A stretch of 64,000 nt of DNA. It comes from Chryseobacterium phocaeense (GTDB lineage: Bacteria; Bacteroidota; Bacteroidia; Flavobacteriales; Weeksellaceae). The position numbers and the translations under genes were made by a program. Shown here one piece after another: positions 62,010 through 64,000 of the stretch. The stretch spans positions 186,001 to 250,000 of the forward strand of contig NZ_LT827014.1 of assembly GCF_900169075.1 (NCBI RefSeq), read 5' to 3'. Below the pieces are notes generated by a model. The model searched no databases. It was not told the origin of the DNA and was given only the letters and a program-made list of their open reading frames with translations. The stretch's first letter is position 1, and every line of letters begins with the position of its first letter.

Positions 62010-62390
62010 AAGGTTATCCACAAAAATCTCTATAATTACTCAAAAACTCCATTGTGATTAGCTTAAAAGATAAATGCAGGAAATCAACATTATTTTGTGC
62101 AAAAATTTAATAGTGTTTGAAATTCAGCAAATTCCATTGTTAACAATATGTGGAAAAGATATTGGGAAGCTACCGGTAAGCATTGGAAAACCTATTTAAA
62201 AGGTCTGTAAACCCTGTCAATAACTTATTAATAACCTGTTGAAAGCTTATGGACAAGACACAAAGGTAAGAGGAAATAATGTGGAAAACCTATGAATACA
62301 TCTACCCTGCCAGCTCATTCTCAGCTCATCTTCAGAGTTTATTTTTCCTTATAAAATTCACAACAATCAAGTTATTATTGTTCACAATCT
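62010..62390. other. Cluster of DnaA-box-like sites in an AT-rich gap (candidate origin-like region)
   Basis: The 646-base gap holds a perfect TTATCCACA at 62014-62022, two TGTGGAAAA (TTTTCCACA on the other strand) at 62149-62157 and 62280-62288, and TTGTTCACA at 62378-62386, the latter three each one base off the consensus. The surrounding DNA is AT-rich and contains AT-rich palindromes such as TTATTAATAA. No ORF and no dnaA gene lies nearby in the window. Confidence 0.35.
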
Positions 62391-62407
62391 TTTACCGTTA
62401 TTTTCGT

Positions 62408-62415
62408 TACATTTG
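62408..62415 (+). promoter_or_regulatory. Promoter-like box upstream of the DUF5686 gene
   Basis: TACATTTG fits TAnnTTTG, about 97 bases before the ATG. A TTG lies 27 bases upstream, a little farther than usual. Confidence 0.4.
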
Positions 62416-62511
62416 TAGTTTTGTGATTTTATATTGAAAACGTTAAAAAATATGATCTTTTTTAAATAAAACAGCACGCTTTTTGTTTGTGCTAATTGCC
62501 TGAAGAACCAA

Positions 62512-64000
62512 ATGATGTCAAACAACAACCTCAAATATTACAACCTCTTTTTTCTGCTTTTTATATCCTGCCTGAATTATGCCCAAAACACGGCAAACGG
62601 CAGAATTATTGACGCAAAAACCAATAAAGAAATACAGGGTGTGGATATTTTTATCAATGACAATACAGAACCTACTTTAAAAACTTCACTGGGAAGCTTT
62701 ACCGTACAGTCTGATACCCTGATTTACAAACTGAAATTCTCGAAAAAGAATTATTCTACAGAAACCCTTACGATCACTCCTGAAAATGCGGGAAATATTT
62801 TCGTTAAACTTTCTCAGGAAAAGGAAAACACCATTGCTGAGATTGTTATCCACAACGAGAAACCGAAATACAAGAATAAAAAAGAAAACCCCGCGTATGC
62901 AATTATGCAAGAGGTATGGAAACGGAAAAGGAACAACGGTCTGGAAAAATTTGACACCTACACGTATAAAGAGTACGAAAAAATCCAGTTTGACGCGAAC
63001 AACCTGGACAGTGCTTTTATGAGCAAAAAGATTTTTAATAAACTGGATTTCATTTTCGACTATGCAGATTCTACGGCCAGCGGAAAGATTGGATTACCTA
63101 TTTTCCTCAACGAATCGATTTACGAAAATTACGGTGAGAATAAACCCGGAAAAAAGACTAAAAGATTGCTCGTTGCCCAGAAAACATCAGGTTTCCAGGA
63201 TAATCAGGTGATTACCATTACCGCAAAAAACCTGTACCGGGATATCAATATTTATGACAATACACTGAACTATTTTGATATCGGATTTCCCAGCCCGGTG
63301 GGCTCCAATGGATTCAGTACTTACGATTACAATTTAACGGATACCATCTCTATTCATGGTGAAAATGCTTACAAAATCCGGTATCAGCCTAAAAGAAAAG
63401 AAGTTTTAGCCTTTCAGGGTTATCTGTATATAGACACGGACAGTTATGCCGTTTTAGGGGCTACTTTAAAATCTACGCAGAAGATCAACGTTAACTTTAT
63501 CAACAGTATTTCTACTGAGCTGGAATATGACAATCCGGACGAAAACACGTTTCTTCCCAAAAAATTCATCACGGAAATAGAATTAACCCCTTTTGCTAAA
63601 AAAAGAACCTCCAAGAGTATCATTGCGAAAAGAACAGTAGACTATTCCCAATATGACTTCAACAAGCCTCTTGACGATAAAGTATTTACCCGCAGACAGG
63701 AGGAATATGATGATAAATTTGTAGATAAAGATGATGCGTATTGGGTAAAGGCGAGACCTGACACTTTATCGAAATCTGAACGGGGCGTTTATGAAATGCT
63801 TGATAAGCTGCAGCAGACCCCCAAATTCAACCGTATCGTTAAAATCTACGAAACACTGGCATCAGGTTATTACAATGCCTTTAAAGGAATTGACATCGGT
63901 CCTATCTTCTCCATTTACGGAAAAAATGAAGTGGAAGGCGACAGGATAAGATTGGGAGCAAGATCCTATTTTGGGCAGAACGACCCATGGAGAGTGCAGT
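62512..64000 (+). CDS. DUF5686 family protein with carboxypeptidase-like regulatory domain (partial)
   Basis: The frame starts at the ATG at 62512 (or the next at 62515) and leaves the window. A signal peptide (LKYYNLFFLLFISCLNYAQ) precedes a carboxypeptidase-like regulatory domain (NGRIIDAKTNKEIQGVDIFI). The DUF5686 region follows (NPAYAIMQEVWKRKRNNGLE, FDTYTYKEYEKIQFD, YGENKPGKKTKRLLVAQKTS). It is an outer-membrane-associated family of Bacteroidota whose members end in a predicted beta-barrel beyond the window. Function unknown. Confidence 0.9.
   Translation, partial: MMSNNNLKYYNLFFLLFISCLNYAQNTANGRIIDAKTNKEIQGVDIFINDNTEPTLKTSLGSFTVQSDTLIYKLKFSKKNYSTETLTITPENAGNIFVKLSQEKENTIAEIVIHNEKPKYKNKKENPAYAIMQEVWKRKRNNGLEKFDTYTYKEYEKIQFDANNLDSAFMSKKIFNKLDFIFDYADSTASGKIGLPIFLNESIYENYGENKPGKKTKRLLVAQKTSGFQDNQVITITAKNLYRDINIYDNTLNYFDIGFPSPVGSNGFSTYDYNLTDTISIHGENAYKIRYQPKRKEVLAFQGYLYIDTDSYAVLGATLKSTQKINVNFINSISTELEYDNPDENTFLPKKFITEIELTPFAKKRTSKSIIAKRTVDYSQYDFNKPLDDKVFTRRQEEYDDKFVDKDDAYWVKARPDTLSKSERGVYEMLDKLQQTPKFNRIVKIYETLASGYYNAFKGIDIGPIFSIYGKNEVEGDRIRLGARSYFGQNDPWRVQ

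Noticed and set aside
1..64000. CRISPR arrays, insertion sequences, phage genes, rRNA operon
   Set aside because: No regular spacer-repeat series, transposase or integrase, phage structural gene or rRNA sequence was recognised in the window.

Overview
The window looks like a chromosomal segment of a Flavobacteriia/Weeksellaceae bacterium, most likely Chryseobacterium or a close relative. The grounds are: many secreted proteins with signal peptides ending in a Gln after the cut site, type IX secretion C-terminal sorting domains, a TonB-dependent receptor, Bacteroidota-only families (DUF4835, DUF5686, DUF5687, the Bacteroidota omega subunit), weak Shine-Dalgarno sequences, and promoters of the form TTG-N(about 20)-TAnnTTTG. 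No phage, insertion sequence, CRISPR array or rRNA was seen. Species assignment is inference.

Layout. 1-5.7 kb (minus): a secreted reprolysin-like protease cut by the window edge, prolyl endopeptidase, a secreted unknown, and prfA. 5.7-11.2 kb: an APC amino-acid permease and a TonB-dependent receptor form an operon under a clear SAM-I riboswitch with its own promoter, which predicts methionine-related uptake. The flanking intergenic DNA is a mosaic of repeats. 11.2-16.3 kb: two large T9SS cargo proteins, one a GH13 amylase. 16.5-21 kb: an AraC regulator, a small membrane protein, and divergent class I and class II fumarases. 21-26.7 kb: an outer-membrane barrel/anti-sigma/ECF sigma set, an ABC transporter pair, and an AT-rich lipoprotein. 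26.8-32.2 kb: the bamD-rpoZ-coaBC-DUF4835-recN cluster. 32.3-35.7 kb: TetR, TatD-like, tcdA, rnpA, DUF4126. 35.7-43.1 kb: acidic TPR protein, lptE, membrane protein, sigma-54 activator, TPR protein, a frameshifted lipoprotein, miaB. 43.1-52 kb: TonB-C-like proteins, a PoxB-type enzyme, lysA behind a putative lysine-rich leader peptide and terminator hairpin, a lectin-fold protein, a DnaQ-like exonuclease with a decayed GIY-YIG domain, and a HerA-like ATPase. 52-64 kb (mostly plus): an MBL-rhodanese protein with thioredoxin, a nitrilase, rseP, two identical tRNA-Asn genes flanking a frameshifted tricorn-like protease, an AT-rich stretch with DnaA-box-like sites, and the start of a DUF5686 protein.

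The most notable signals are regulatory or structural: the SAM-I riboswitch on a TonB receptor/permease operon; the lysA leader ORF (6 Lys in 23 codons) followed by a terminator hairpin; a pentanucleotide (GCAAA) tract whose copy number decides whether the tricorn-like protease is read through; MITE-like palindromic intergenic elements; and a candidate origin-like cluster of DnaA boxes near 62.0-62.4 kb.
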